A stretch of DNA of 64,000 nt from Fratercula arctica (lineage: Eukaryota > Chordata > Aves > Charadriiformes > Alcidae), in the NCBI GenBank assembly GCA_947846985.1, contig CANTUZ010000002.1, positions 132,085,889-132,149,888 on the forward strand, written 5' to 3'. Below, piece after piece: positions 25,101-38,339 of the stretch. The notes under the pieces were generated by a model. That model had not been told where the DNA came from, did no database searches, and saw nothing but the letters and a program-made list of their open reading frames with translations. Made by a program: the position numbers and the translations under genes. Position 1 is the stretch's first letter, and each line of letters begins with the position of its first letter.

Positions 25101-26080
25101 GAATAAAATAAAGTTACACTGGTCTAGAACTCGCGTGACAGTTAGGGGCACAGTTACATGTATTTTTCCACAAGAAGATGGCAGCTGTCCTCAAAGTGTA
25201 ATGCGAGTTAACTAGGAAAAGGTGATTGACTGATGCTGAGGTTAATTGCTTGTTGGCATGCTAGAAAGCCTATGCTAACAAGTGCTGCTTGTAACTAACA
25301 AGTGCCAATTATTTCCTTATATTCTAGTACACATTACATTATGCTAGGCACTATCCAAACATCCAGAAAGATCCGGGCATCCCTACCCTGATCTGATGAG
25401 TTAATGATTTAAGAAAACTGTGCGAGCTACTGATGAAAATGACTCAGTGCATGTCACTTATCACAGATGTACAATTCTTCACATATTATAACACAGAAAC
25501 CCTTTGGTAAAGTTATCAATGCACTTAATTTATATTCATAATGAAAGTGTAAAGAGTTGCCTGATAGTAAACTTTGTTTTCTTTGTTGCTGGCCAAAAGC
25601 TTACACTAAGAGATACTGCTTATTATATTATTATTAGAAGCCAGAGAAATCTTTAAAAGTGTTGATAGATTCGTCCTGTTTCCACATCTGCGTGTGGAAA
25701 AAACGGTTTCTATATATAATTGGTGACCAAGTGTGCCTATGAGCCTGACAAAACTTCCCACCTAATAGGTAGATTATTATGTAAAATATTGCCTAATGTT
25801 TGTATAATGCATTCACCTAGCTTGCAAATATGCTGACAGAACTAGAATGCATAACATCATCCATTGTTAAATTGCTATTAAATTCATAATTTTGTTCCTG
25901 AAGCATCAGTAAATACCAATTTTAATTGCATTAATGAAATGTGAATTATGAAAGTAGAATTGTACTGACTAATACAGATTTTCACTATGATAATAATGAT
26001 TTAAAATAAGATTAAAAAGTAACAGCTCCTAAAGAAAGAGGAAGTTAATGTACCGAAAATAATAGTGCAAAGCCAGCCTG
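22191..26080. other. AT-rich non-coding DNA
   Basis: No gene recognised. Two short frames overlap at 24329-24629 without features. A stretch at about 24760-24920 looks like a constrained element and is listed separately. Confidence 0.45.
24760..24920. promoter_or_regulatory. Candidate conserved non-coding element
   Basis: Repeat-free and dense in short transcription-factor-like motifs: CTAATTAG (homeodomain), GTTGCAATGCAAC (near-palindromic C/EBP-type), TTGCCAAG (NFI half site) and TTTGATTGAC (PBX-like). The call rests on texture alone; conservation could not be tested. Confidence 0.25.
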
Positions 26081-26105
26081 CCCCCCCCCCCCCCCCCCCC
26101 CCCCC
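26081..26105. repeat. Poly-C run of 25
   Basis: Twenty-five uninterrupted C on the plus strand in AT-rich surroundings. The exact length is uncertain because such runs are prone to sequencing slippage. Confidence 0.95.
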
Positions 26106-28493
26106 GGCCTTAGAGAAGTCATCTACCTTGTATCTGTTGGAATAAAACAAGGAAAACTGACCTGAGTAGGGAACCTACCAGTATTTCAGGCTTTCTTTGC
26201 ACGAAATCTTACAGCGCTTGGTAAAACTGCATGCCTTATCTGTTACACCTTCTATAATTTCATAATAAACATATGTAATGGCACCACGGCATAGTATCAA
26301 TGCTGAAAGCCTTTGGCAATGCATTAATTTTGAAAGTTGGGAATTACAACACCCTCTTTCCCTTTTCTAATTGCGAAGACATAGAATGTGTCAAATACGT
26401 TGGTAGTCTGCTGAAAAAGGTAAAAAGTGCCTAAGCTACAGTTTGGTCCCTCCTAGTCCTGCAGTGCAGAGAGTATTTCAGCACACCGCTATCCCAAGAA
26501 TTCAAAATAATGCAACAAAACTTCTCTAGCCATACAGCTTGTTCAGTGGGCACGGGCGTTCAGAACAGGCTTGGGTGAGGTGACCATAAAAATGGAAAGA
26601 CTTAAGAAAATCTAAAAAATGTTAAAATTGTATTTGCAAATATTGCATCAGTATTCCTAGCCTGTTTTAGAATAGATATGTACATTTCTGTACCCATCAA
26701 ACACTTAATAAAAGATGGCTCCTCTAGGCAATTTGCAAACTATAGTTTCATCTAGATATATGTCAGTGTAAATCAGGAACCTTCAGTTCTCAGTTTTTCT
26801 AAACAAGTATGCCATAATCTTTCCTAGCCCTGTTTCCGTCAGACCCTCATAAATCTCCCACATTGCTCTGTCTCCTCAGAATGCAGTCAAATTCACAAAT
26901 ATTTTAAAGGTATAGTGAAATACACATATAGCAAGTCTATCATCCTAGCAGGAGTTAGTAATTTCCTCCACCTGCAGTATATATTTCATTTTAACACATC
27001 TTTAATAGACACCAACTAATCATGTTTAAAGGCTACCTCTTTATTATTGCCCTTTATCCATAAACTGCTCTTTTCGCTGACCTTAATATATAAGGTGAAG
27101 ATAGGCAATCGTTTCATATAAATGCTTACATATATGATTTTGATTTTAGGATATGTGAGGTAGAACTGCTTCGGCTGGACATAGCTAATATTTTCTTAAT
27201 TTTGAAGTGCCATTGTTGAATATATACGTGTTTGTTCTAAAGCACCTAATACTCTCAGAAATACCAATGACCTAAAATTCAGTGCCTTCATTTTTTCCTA
27301 TATCCTGTATTTTATAAAACAATCAAAACATAATAACATTTCTAATTTCAGATCTTTTAAGAATAAAATACTACATGAAATTTATAATGTAAAAATTCCC
27401 TTTTCCTGGAATTACAGTTTTGTATTTATTGAATGCGTTCACAGGCTCCCTTAGGATGTGAAATGTATGGAAATATATGTGCATTACTAAAGAAAGAACT
27501 AAATTTATTCTTTCCCCACATCATGCTCTTCTTTGCAGTAGAGGTTTTTAATTCAACACAGAGATAGAATGAGATGGAGCCAATTTCCTGGTCTATATGT
27601 GTGACAAATGCTAAAAGTGGCACAAGATTAACAAATTAGTTGATGTATATATCTTTAAACATTTTTTGACTATGTCCCAAATCAAAATGCATGCTTTATT
27701 TGAAATGAAGATTTCTGTAGAGTTAAGTATGAAAGAGAAATCTTATATATTCCGGTAATTTTAAGATGGAATGATGCCACGTATGACAACTAAAGCACAG
27801 CAACCTGAAAAAAAAATGTATAAGAAGGCTTTTCTGGCACATCACTCTAATAATAACAACTTCTAGTACTATAAATTGTGCATTTAGTGATTAAATCTGA
27901 TATTTTAATGAGAAATTCGTTGTGGAAAAGTTAATTATTTCAGCACACAAGTGTTTCTTTTATATATGAATATTGCCAATGTATTAACTACCAAAATATG
28001 AAATTCTTTCTTGTTAAGCCATGTGCCTGATAGAAGCATTTTTTAAAGTGAGTATGGAGAGATCTACGTTATAGACATGTGTGTCATTACAGAAAGGTTT
28101 CTTTATGATGGTTTGAAATAAAAAGTATGGAACTTGACCTTTTTAGCTGACATAGTAATCACCTACTTGATGTAATCCAGATATCTAACACCAAACAATA
28201 AAAACATCTGTGACAACAAAACCATGTAAAGCTTGTGGAATTATTTAATTTTTTAAAAAAACGATAGGAATATTTAATAATCAGATAAGCCTGGCTTGGT
28301 TCTTCTTACACAAAAACTTTTGCGCTTTGCAAATGCTAGTTTTAAAGGGCTATTAACTTAGACGTGAAAGCTTTTTAAGCTCTCATGCGTATGTTTTGGA
28401 GTTACCTCATTCATTCTGCTTTTAGGACCTTGTCATAGTCCACCTGTTTTGCTTTTGCTTAAATTACATCAAAATAATAGCCTTCTTTAGAGA

Positions 28494-28512
28494 GGGGGGG
28501 GGGGGGGGGGGG
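28494..28512. repeat. Poly-G run of 19
   Basis: Nineteen uninterrupted G in an AT-rich context. A second shorter G-run lies near 28852-28860. Confidence 0.95.
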
Positions 28513-31090
28513 AAATCCTACATTTCTACTGACTGTATCCAAACATGATAATATGCTTAAAATTCAAGAGGAGCCATATTCAGGTTGCATGTCTCAGTCA
28601 CCCAATCTCCCTTTCACATATCTGTTCATGTTGACAGACTATGTCATAATACATCAACAGAAAGATCAGCATAGAAGAACAAAAATTCATCGCCTGACAG
28701 CAAGAGAAAAACTGATTTCTACTATTAAATTAGCAAAAATATACCAATACTTCACTACCAATAAGGACACCACAGCTAAAAGCATTCACCATGTTATAAT
28801 TCTGAATGAGCATTGGGAATTTTTTGTTTCAATAATCTTTAAACACTAAAAAGGGGGGGGGAAGAGGGTGGACTCAAGGATGCCTACATCTTTACAAGTA
28901 AAGGATTGATTTCTGCCAAACTATGCTGTTGCGTTTTGGTTCTGTTAATGTTTTAAATATTAGTTCTAAATATTCATTTAATTAGAGAGCACAGAGCAGT
29001 GTTTTTGTAGCACTCAGTTCTGACAGAGGCTCTTTCTTATGAGGTCAAGGAGACGTGGAAAATGTTCTATATCAATGGAGTGCATCAGCTTCTTTGTATC
29101 TGAGAATTTCTACTCATGTAAAAAGTATTCTGACTCTCTCATTGCTAGATATAATTTTAATATACTATATTGAGCAGTGGTGTTTCACTAGGAATTTAAC
29201 AATACCTGGAATAAATAATGTCTTTTGCAGCCTGGGGCAACATCTGCCACTTATGCATTAATTCTGCCCCTGTTTGAACACTCTACAACATATGCACTTC
29301 TCTTTTGTCTGTTATCCTAGAGTTGTGTTATTCCCAAATATTGACATCATCTACTTTTATCAGCACTAACTGCTCTGAAGCTTCCTAGTCTCATGCTCAG
29401 CTCTATTTCTTTCTATTGATTATCTTCCTCACTCCAGCAGGTAGCTAGCCAGCGAGGCTGTCCTGAGAAATAGCTTCCAATGACTTTATACGCACAATTT
29501 ACACGGAATTGTTTAAAGAAGATATTAGCCTCAATACAAATCAGTGAACCTCATTTAGTCAATACTGCACAATTCAGCTGTTGGCACCCTGTCACATGTT
29601 AGTCTTTAAAGTCAACTACCATACCCAATCTGCACATTAGCCATAGTATTTAGTTTCATATTAAAATGAGGCTAGTTTTTCACTTTTCTTTTTGAAATCT
29701 ATTCAATATACTTTTTACATCACCTCATTGAACCATATGATAGTAATATAATTTTAAGTATAAAAACCTGAGATTAAATGCTTGATTTTTGACAGTGTCC
29801 TTAAATATAATAAATTCAAAGGGAAATACTGTTAAGTTAAAATGGAGTGTTTTTCATTAAGTCCAATCAAATGGTAGACAACAAAGGATCTTTTATTTGA
29901 GAATATGAAGTGAAAATGAAAACCAGAAAACCTTTACTAAGAAAAGGTCTAGCTAAATTATGTTGGAAGGAGGTCTCCAGATTGAACCTGGGTGTTTCTT
30001 TTGCTAAAAATGAATTAAACTAAGATGCACTATGGGAGAATAACTTACAAAGAAGGAAAACCTAGTGCTTTATAAAGATGAAAACAGGGCCTAAATACAG
30101 TTAAGTTAGAATAAAAACTACAAAGAAAGATCAAATATTAAAAAAAAAAAAAGCCCTTACTGCCTTACTGTAGCACCTAAACTATTCTTTTATCATCAGG
30201 ACAAGGAAATTTGGGGGAATTTTTTTTACCCCTTTTGCATTCCACAGCAGGGCTCTAAAACCCTAGTTGGACATTTATATGAAAATATTCTTTTCCTTTT
30301 AGCCTACCAGACTATGATCTAAATGATGATTTAGACTACATCTAAAAGATAGAAGAAAAACAAAGTATATGTGCTTATCCCTGAATCTGTTACTTGAGGA
30401 ATAAGATAGTTTTTCTGTTGTTTCCAGTCTTTATTAGACTCACATGTTCTAGCGTATTTAGCACATCCCTGATGTTTATACTAAAATTTCCACGTTCATC
30501 CTTTGGCAGCAGGATAAAAATAGGAATTGTTCCTAATTTTTGGAAGCAAAATACTTGTTTTTGCTGCATTTGGCAAAGAAATGTTTACACCTTTCCTGTA
30601 ACATGTTGCTCTTATAAAGCTAAAATGCATAGGCAAACTGCAAGGACTCATGGCTACTATCTTTTGCAGTAGGCAAAAAAAAAAAAAAAAAGATGTCTGG
30701 GAGTATAATAAAAAAAAAAAAAAGACAACAAAACAGTAATCCTTGATTTATAATACGTGATTGATATTTTAGAAAATGCAAAAGGAAAAATGCAGAATCC
30801 TTTTTAAGTCCTGACAAGCAGTCGTCTGGACTTACCGAGACACATCTAAATGCTTTCGAGGGAAGGTGAAAACTATGTAACTAGTTAGCCACTGGGAATG
30901 TCGGTATCGGGCAGTAGGCTTTATTCTAAATGTTGGCAATTTGAATATAAAAATAGAAGCATTTTGCATGACCTCTGCACCCTGCCTTTTTCCCTTTAAA
31001 GCTCAGTGAGGGGTAGCTGAGGTTCTGAGCCCCAGGAAGGAGAGAGATGCTGAAAGATGACCAGTCTGGCCTTCCTAATACATCTTCGTA

Positions 31091-31133
31091 TGCGCGCACA
31101 CACACACACGCTCTCTCTCACTCACATACACAC
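31091..31133. repeat. Compound CA/CT microsatellite
   Basis: A short GC/CA run followed by CT repeats and an imperfect CACATACACACA segment. Confidence 0.85.
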
Positions 31134-33061
31134 ATTTATCGCAACCTGACGCTCCTAGGAAAGCCTTTTCCCTTCTCTAAGCTTCTACAAGGAACGTTTC
31201 AGAAATCAAAGGAAAAAAAAAAAATACGCAGCGAGGACAGAAATAGCTGCATATTCAGGCAGCAAAAAGGCAGGTGTGGTGTGGGAATCCCTGGTGTTTG
31301 TGTCTGCTGCTCTGTGTTTGCTGTTGAAGGACTTGAGGGCTATTTTCCATGGGTCTAAATATGTTTGGGATAAGTGCACTTAGGGAGAGAAATCTTCCAG
31401 ATACTGTTTGGTCTATTTACTTGGGTAGATCTGCTTATTTAAAGAGAAAAAAGTTACACTGTCCTTCAGCTGCTGCCTTCTGTGCATGTACCTACCCATT
31501 AGCTATTCTTCTCTTCCAATTACATTAGTAATTACTAAAGTAAATGCAAATTCTTTTACTTATTTATTATATAAATTACATCTTGGGAAATCTTACAAAA
31601 TGTTTATAAGCGTTCAGTACTTAAATATGTTATAATAGTTCCACTGTAGCATTTCCCATGAAATGACAGTATGAACCGATCGTGTGTTAGTACTTACTTC
31701 ACTCATGTCTTAAAAGGATTGATAATTAGAATTGTAGTTGGAAATACAGTTAATTCAAAGTTTATTTCTAAAAATCCTAGTCCTTCAGAGCTAACTCTGT
31801 GTTATATACTAATATGTAATAAATATTCTGTATAAGCAAGTGTAGCAAAATAGTAAATAAGCACACAATGAGCAATACAGCATTTTTAGGAAGATACAGC
31901 ATGCAGAGTAAAACAAAATATGCATTCTTAAAGTTTACAAAATCAGGTTTATATAGGTATTTTCTTAAGGAATTAAAAACATCTTTAACTATTATTACCT
32001 GTGTTTTCTTTCGTTGTGACAGGAAAAAAAAAAACCCACAAAATTTCTTACCATTGTTTATCCTATTTATGCTCATTATTAGAGACACATGGATTTACTA
32101 CATGCCTAAGTTAAGCTATACTGGTCACCTCTTTCATACTGTCTTAAAACGGTAAGTGGGCTTGGAAAAAACCTTAGGAAGTAGATTAGTACTATTTAAT
32201 ATTTAGGAGAAAGGACAGCTTTTCCACCTGAAGTATGTGTAGCCCAAACAAATGTATTATTTCATTTCTGTAATGCAGATATTTATATTTTCAGATCTCA
32301 GGATCTCTTTAAAATAGGTCTTCACTACACACAAAGGTGCACATAAATAATTTACAGTCGTTTCCTTAGCTATTTATGTTGAGAATATACTATTAAAAAT
32401 ATCTAATGGGAAAAAAAGATTAATTAAATAACATTGTCTTCCCCCCAAAAGCATCATTATTAAAATATGATTGTGTTATTTATCAATAGACATTGTTAGT
32501 TTCTCTGCTTGATTAGCTTTTGATTAATGCTCATAAATTTAAATTCAGACATACTTAGCCTCTGATTTTTAGACAGTTGTCAGTCAGCATTAGTGTATCA
32601 ATTTTTCATCAGAAAATAGAAATGCATGTTAAAACCACTTTAACAAACACGGATTCTCTACATGGGACCATATTATCAAATGCTAATTATATCCTTAAGA
32701 TAAGTGTTAACTAAAAAAAAAAACCAATAATCGAACTGTTTACAGAGCATGTGAATCTCAACTGGACATAAAACTGCCGACTTTGCTTCCCGCTTGCCTT
32801 CTTTGGTCCCACAGGTGTTTATGCAGTACATGGAGATATTATAAAACTATTAAAGATGCTTTAATTAAAGAGGATATTCTCCTGATGTGATGAGTTGGGA
32901 TAAACACGTCAGCGTGACTATCCAGGAACCAGTGGTTGTGTGCCAATTCGTGTTGCATAGTTTTAAAAACATGTAGGTAGCGTGCTTCGTGCGTGTTTGC
33001 ATGTGCCTATGAGAGGGTTTGTTTGTGTGTTTGTATAAACCTCATCTCACCACCACTGCAA

Positions 33062-33079
33062 GTGTGTGTGTGTGTGTGT
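33062..33079. repeat. (GT)9 microsatellite
   Basis: Nine GT units followed by an interrupted extension. Confidence 0.95.
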
Positions 33080-33681
33080 CCGTGTGTAGCCTAGTGGGAA
33101 AAGCGAGAGTAAGGTCTGAGGTTGGAAAAGAACAGCCTTGCCTTCTGGAAGAGCCCTACTCGACAAACGTCCTGCCCTCCAGTGTGAGAGAGGAGGGTGG
33201 GAAGGGGCCCGACACGCGGAAAAGGTCCAGTGCTGCAGCCCACCGAAGTCACTTGCGGTTAGCGAGTGTGTTCTAAAGGCAAGTTTTAGATGTACACTGC
33301 TTAAAGTCCTTTGAGCCATATTAAAGGGATCACAGCCCCACGAATCAGGCTTACTAATAAGACTACCTTTGGGGGTTTAAAGCGTAAGTGGCAAACCAGA
33401 CGCACCATTTCATTGGCATTCTGAAGATAATTCTAAAATGATGCTCAGTTGGTGTAATATGTTATTTTGTGTTCACAAGACGAAGTGGAATTTAAATTTT
33501 AAAAAGGGGAAATGATTGTGAAGAGTTTTGCGGAAGGCCTATTTAGCTTCCACCTAATTTAAAAATTAGTCTTGGCTGTCTTCTCACTTCATCAGTCCTT
33601 GAATCAAAATTCCAAATCAGAATCTATTATTTTCTTACCCAGCGTTAAGTAGAGTGAAAGGCGTTTATTTACATTAAGGAA

Positions 33682-33745
33682 CCAATCCTACAGTTTTCAC
33701 ACAGGAAAAAACACCCTTTGGAGTCAATAGCAATTTGCGCAATTT
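33682..33745. repeat. Possible fragment of a small sauropsid interspersed repeat
   Basis: The order 'CCAATCCTACAG', 'TTTTCACACAGG', then 'CCCTTTGGAGTCAATAG' resembles a dispersed sauropsid element whose copies carry a 'tgacttcaatgg' core between palindromic ends. The terminal GGGCC is not visible here. Weaker than the copies at 36.9, 53.7 and 56.9 kb. Confidence 0.35.
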
Positions 33746-36700
33746 ATCTTAGTATGTACAAAGCGTAAAGACCATAAGCCACAATGTAAATTCAGTATTT
33801 ACCATATTGCTAGAAAAAAAAAAAAACCTTTCATTTTTCAACGTTACTGAATACCTTTCCTTATACTAGATTTTACTGCGTTTCGTAAACACACCTTGCA
33901 GTGTCAGTGTTCCCTCTCTCCCTCTGCCTCCCACCTATACCGTTTTGATTTTAAATTCACCGGAGTCTATTTAGTTTATAAATAACCTTAAACTGTTGAA
34001 CTGTTTGCTAGTTTATTGGAACAGGAGACAGTGTTATTGAAACAAATCTAGTTAAGAAGATAATTAGCTTTTGCAATATTCCTCAGAAGGCTGGAAACCA
34101 ATAGTTCATCACTGCACTATACAAATAAGAGTAGGGAATTGTTAAGCCTGTGCTTAAGAGTGGTTCTATCAAAACTGACCGGTCGCATCGCCAGCAAAGA
34201 TATTGTTTTCAAAAAAGTATCCAAGGGCAACCTAAAACTGATTAATTCACTAGAAGTGGAAGAATGAAAATATTTTCCAGTAGTAACCCACTGTAAAAAC
34301 GTAGGCTACTGCTGGTGTTGAAAAGATGGGGCTGGAACCAAGAAAATCCTTTTTCTTGCTTCCACCAAAGGCTTTGGGCCTAATTATTTTTAAGTATAAT
34401 CCAGCCAACATCTTCTCATGCTTAGCTGCACTGAGTGACACTATTTGTGATGCCCAGTCTGCTGAAACTGAGCAGGTTGCTGTCAGTTTAAAAATGACTA
34501 TAATAAAAGTGACCATGAAGATGGATCTTGTGATTTTGCGTTTCTAATCAGTCATCTGTGAAGAACACTTTTGCTTTGATTCAGCAGACTGGTGACAGCC
34601 ATGATTGATAGTGCATGAGGATGAAAAAAGGTTATTAACTGTCTTCCTATTAAACTCAATGTATTACCCCTCTAGGTGCATCTCATACTTTAACTTAAAG
34701 TACTTACTCAGGTAAGGTCAAGAATGAACTCTATAAACACAGTATCCATCCTGTTGTAGATGAACCAGGAACTCTAACGTTAAATTTTGAGAGTTCAGCG
34801 TTAAACCGTATCTGAATCCTGCTACCTTAATTACCCTGCCAAACCCAAAAACTGAGCAGACCTCTGTACGCATCTAAATGCAGAGCTGCACACAAATATT
34901 TTGTTGGTGTGAAAAAGGGACGGCTCAGTTGTTTCTGTGCGTTTCTGCAGACGCGCACACACGCCGGTGCTTTACTTATTGCAATAGTCCCAAAATAAAA
35001 GTGTGAATAATGTTATGTTAACAAAAGAACCGGGGAACCGGGGATATGAAGTGTCTGTGGGGCTAACGTGTAAATCTTACACAGAAACCAGTGTTTTTAC
35101 CTGCCGGCAGTTAACTTCATTATTAACTGGATCAGGTGTGATTTTAATAATTTATGAAGGCTTCCTATTAAAAGAAAATCCAAATGTTTTACCATAAATG
35201 TAAAAATATCTATTTGTTGCCTTACAGCATGTTTTAGTTTTAGTTTCTATTTCCTTCTTTTAATGACAATTATGTTGTGAATCAATATTCACAACTATCT
35301 ACTGAAAAAGAAGGGAAAATGGCACATATATTCAGTTTTAAAATAATTATTTGCTGGAAATAATGTTTCCTAGGGTACTGCTAATTTCTAAGAATGTCTC
35401 TGTGAAGAGATAATTTTAAAGGAGTTTAAGAATAAAAGAGGGGAATATGTTTCCTGTGTTCGTTACTATTGCTGACACCAGAAATGAACTGAAAGGGGAA
35501 AGTTGTCCGCATTGTGCACACAGATTAGCATCTTTTTAGATTCACAGGTTTGTTTTGGGAGTAAATATTAAAAAATGCTGTGATCACTTTTTTTTTTTTA
35601 GAATTAGGTGTTTCACAAACAGTTCTTCACCATCAGTAGCATTTTAGATTTTTTTTTTAATTGATTTTATCTTTATGAGTAAATTCCAGATGCTCTTTGA
35701 TTTTGTTTATGCATATCTTACCTTACAATCATTTTCTGTTAAAAGTAAGTAGTCCAAAAGATCAAAAATCCTGTGACTCTAACAACAGTGTGCACACCGT
35801 CATCTGAAGGAATGCACGTACACACTTCTTTAAAATAAGCTCTTTCCACATCGTATACAAGATCTCCCCCAAAATACATATATTCCATATTTGTCTTTCA
35901 GAGTATTCAAACATGCTCTTAAATTTAGTTTTCTAATAGTCCTTCATTTCCTTTTTTAAATTATAGCAAAAATATTCCTGCACTCATTAAAATCATTTCA
36001 GAGGGAAGCAAGAATATTATTCCAAGCCAGATCATTTTGGAGAAAGAAGGAAAAAGTATATCTCTATCTTGACTATTCTATAATGTACTGTCATGAATAA
36101 AGTCTGCAACATAAGTATATATATTTCTTTTTTCCAGGTGTTGAATTTCAGTAGTCCCTTTTATTTTTAAACAATTTTTTTAAAAGCATTCATAGTGGGT
36201 TCAAATTCATTCAGAATAAATATAGTCTACCTAATATGATGATGCCATCTCACAAGAAATGTTAAACAATCCTCTGTAAGATCTTTATTTCTGGAAAGTG
36301 TGTTCCTTTCAGGTGTGGACTTGGGAATAGGCACCAATTTTCCCTTCAGTAACATTTCTGCTTTATAATAAATTGCAATCCTGTTGTAGCCCCGTGTGGA
36401 TTTACAACTGGCAGGCTTTCTCTCCGACAATTTGGGGTCACTGTGGATATAGGTGAGCAATAATTTCAGGGGTGATGGAGATATTGACAGAATTTAACAG
36501 TCTAAGATCCTGGGCAAATATTTGTAAAACGTACACTTCTACATTGGGTTTTAGTTAATAAGACTTTTAGATTATATTGTTTGCCTTGTTTGTGGATTGT
36601 ATTTTGTCTGAAACTCTCTGAAATATTCATTTCCATTTGTGCCTGTGTCGGTACTGCGGAACGTTTAGAGTAAAAGCTATCATTCCTCCCTGAAGCGTAT

Positions 36701-36889
36701 TTAAGCAAAGCATAAAGTTATAGCTATTAGAGCTTAGTTCAAAAAAACCGTATAGCATGCCTTTAGCAAACCAGAATCATATGAGCTAGGTGTTTTGGGT
36801 AGCCTTATAGATGCCCAGAACAGGTAAAGCCATTTTATCAGACTTCACACCAAACGGAGGCCCTGACAGTAGCGAGAGTTTCTGACAAT

Positions 36890-36940
36890 GGGCCAGATCT
36901 ACCTTTACTCACTCGAGAAGGGACTGGCAGGATCGGGCCC
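36890..36940. mobile_element. Short terminal-inverted-repeat element (MITE-like), copy 1
   Basis: Begins GGGCCAGATC and ends GATCGGGCCC. The two ends are inverted complements with 9 of 10 bases matching. The 51-base body holds CTCACTCGAGAAG and GGCAG, resembling an internally deleted copy of a larger dispersed sauropsid repeat with a tgacttcaatggg-type core. It has no coding capacity. It is probably a non-autonomous DNA transposon relic; the family name is not known to me. Confidence 0.55.
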
Positions 36941-37457
36941 ATTCTGTTCGCTTCGTATGTGTAACCTACAGAGAAAAAGTAAATCTAAACATAACTCCAG
37001 CCATATGTAAAACAGTGAAAATGTCTCAGCCAACATGGATGAAATGAATAAATTAGATTTCTTCCTCCGGCTTCTCAAAAAGAACGGTCACAAGAGCAAA
37101 ACTGAAGAACCCAAATAATGAAACAAAGGACAGGGTTGGGCCATTTAACCTGGAACAATCATTTCCTCGGGTTAAGGTTTATTTAAGACCCAGAGCAGGC
37201 CTGAAACGTCAACTCTAGTGGTACCCTTTGAAACGCTTTTTTATTCCAGCACTCAACGACACACGCAAAAAGCAAATCCTGCAATCAACTGCAGGCTAAG
37301 TGCATGTGGCCCAACCAGGACCATACAAAGGCGACACACATAGCATGTGTCACAGCCGGCAGCACACGAGTGACTTCACCAGGGGGGATCCCTCGTCTAG
37401 ATCCCAGTCCAGACAGTCAGGGCACAATAAGGGAAAAGGCCAAAAAATGGAAAGAAT

Positions 37458-37472
37458 GGGGGGGGGGGGGGG
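37458..37472. repeat. Poly-G run of 15
   Basis: Fifteen G just upstream of the first CpG island. On the other strand it puts glycine- or proline-rich stretches into spurious frames. Confidence 0.95.
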
Positions 37473-37559
37473 AAACGAGGAAAAATTAAAAGAAGAGTAA
37501 GAAGAACCAGACCCCAAACCCCACCTTCTGCCCCCCAGACAAACGAGGGCAGGCAGAGC

Positions 37560-38035
37560 AGCTGGGGATGCTGACCCCCTCCCCGTGGAGGCCACGCAGC
37601 GCGGATGGGAGTTTGCGCCCTCCAGCGCGGAGCTGCGCGGGCCGCGCTTCTCCCCGGCTGCGGAGCCCCCGCACCTGCCGGCCCCTCGGAGGGGACGGGC
37701 CCCCCGCCGGGCGCTGCCTGCCCTGGGCCGCCCCCCGCCACAGGCGGAGCCGCTCCTCCGCGCAGAGCGGCGGCCCTCCCCCACCGCGGGCGCGCAGCGC
37801 CCGCGGCCGGTCCCTGCGCGGTCGGCGGGGTTGCCATAGCGCGGGCTGCGCGGCTCGTGGGCGCTGCCCGGCGGCTGCGGGCGGAGCGGGGGGGGGTTGG
37901 AACAGGGGGGCGGGCGGCTGCGGGAAGCGGCCGCAGCGCATCCCCGCGGCCGCCGCGGCGGCGGCGCGGGGGGTTCCGCGGGGCTCCGCGCACCGGGCCC
38001 CGCAGACACCGCGCGGTGGGAAGAGCGGGGCGAGT
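37560..38035. promoter_or_regulatory. CpG island A
   Basis: About 475 bases of very high G+C and dense CpG, with NotI-type GCGGCCGC at about 37927, several GC boxes (GGGGCGGG type) and sharp edges to AT-rich DNA on both sides. Overlapping long frames occur on both strands and in several phases, the signature of stop-codon scarcity in GC-rich DNA rather than of a gene. Most likely an unmethylated promoter or developmental regulatory island; orientation is unknown. A first exon in it cannot be excluded. Confidence 0.8.
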
Positions 38036-38261
38036 AATGAATTCCAGCAGAGAGCTGGAGAGCAAGCATTTTTCAGAGATCTGCCATATTTAACATTGAC
38101 CACACTAAAGATGTTATTAGCGAAGGGGGGGTGGGGAGGGCAACGGGGGATGCGATAAGGGAAAATAGATAATGACACATAATCCAAACCAGAAGTTTGA
38201 AACCAAGTTACTTCGCAGAAAAGAGCCACAATCTCAACTTTTTCTTTTCTTTTTTCTTCTT

Positions 38262-38274
38262 CCCCCCCCCCCCC
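38262..38274. repeat. Poly-C run of 13 within a pyrimidine tract
   Basis: Thirteen C flanked by T/C-rich sequence (about 38239-38282). Confidence 0.95.
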
Positions 38275-38339
38275 TTCTTTTTTATAGGCTGGGGCTGAAA
38301 GGCAGATAAACTTGTTAAGGAAAGAAATATTCCTCTAGC

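Larger units (their letters stand above)
26106..36889. other. AT-rich non-coding DNA with minor simple repeats
   Basis: Nearly 11 kb without a recognisable gene. It contains a poly-G run, a CA/CT compound repeat, a GT repeat and a possible small interspersed element near 33682, each listed separately. The 103-codon frames at 31047-31358 and 31777-32088 lie over simple repeats or AT-rich DNA and are not credible genes. Confidence 0.45.

Noticed and set aside
25171..25184. CTCF-like match on the plus strand
   Set aside because: Only 12 of 14 core positions fit, with a mismatch at a strongly preferred base. Expected by chance in 64 kb.
37350..38229. Several overlapping 160-247 codon frames on both strands
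   Set aside because: All lie over CpG island A with arginine/alanine/proline/glycine-rich translations in many phases at once, a composition effect.
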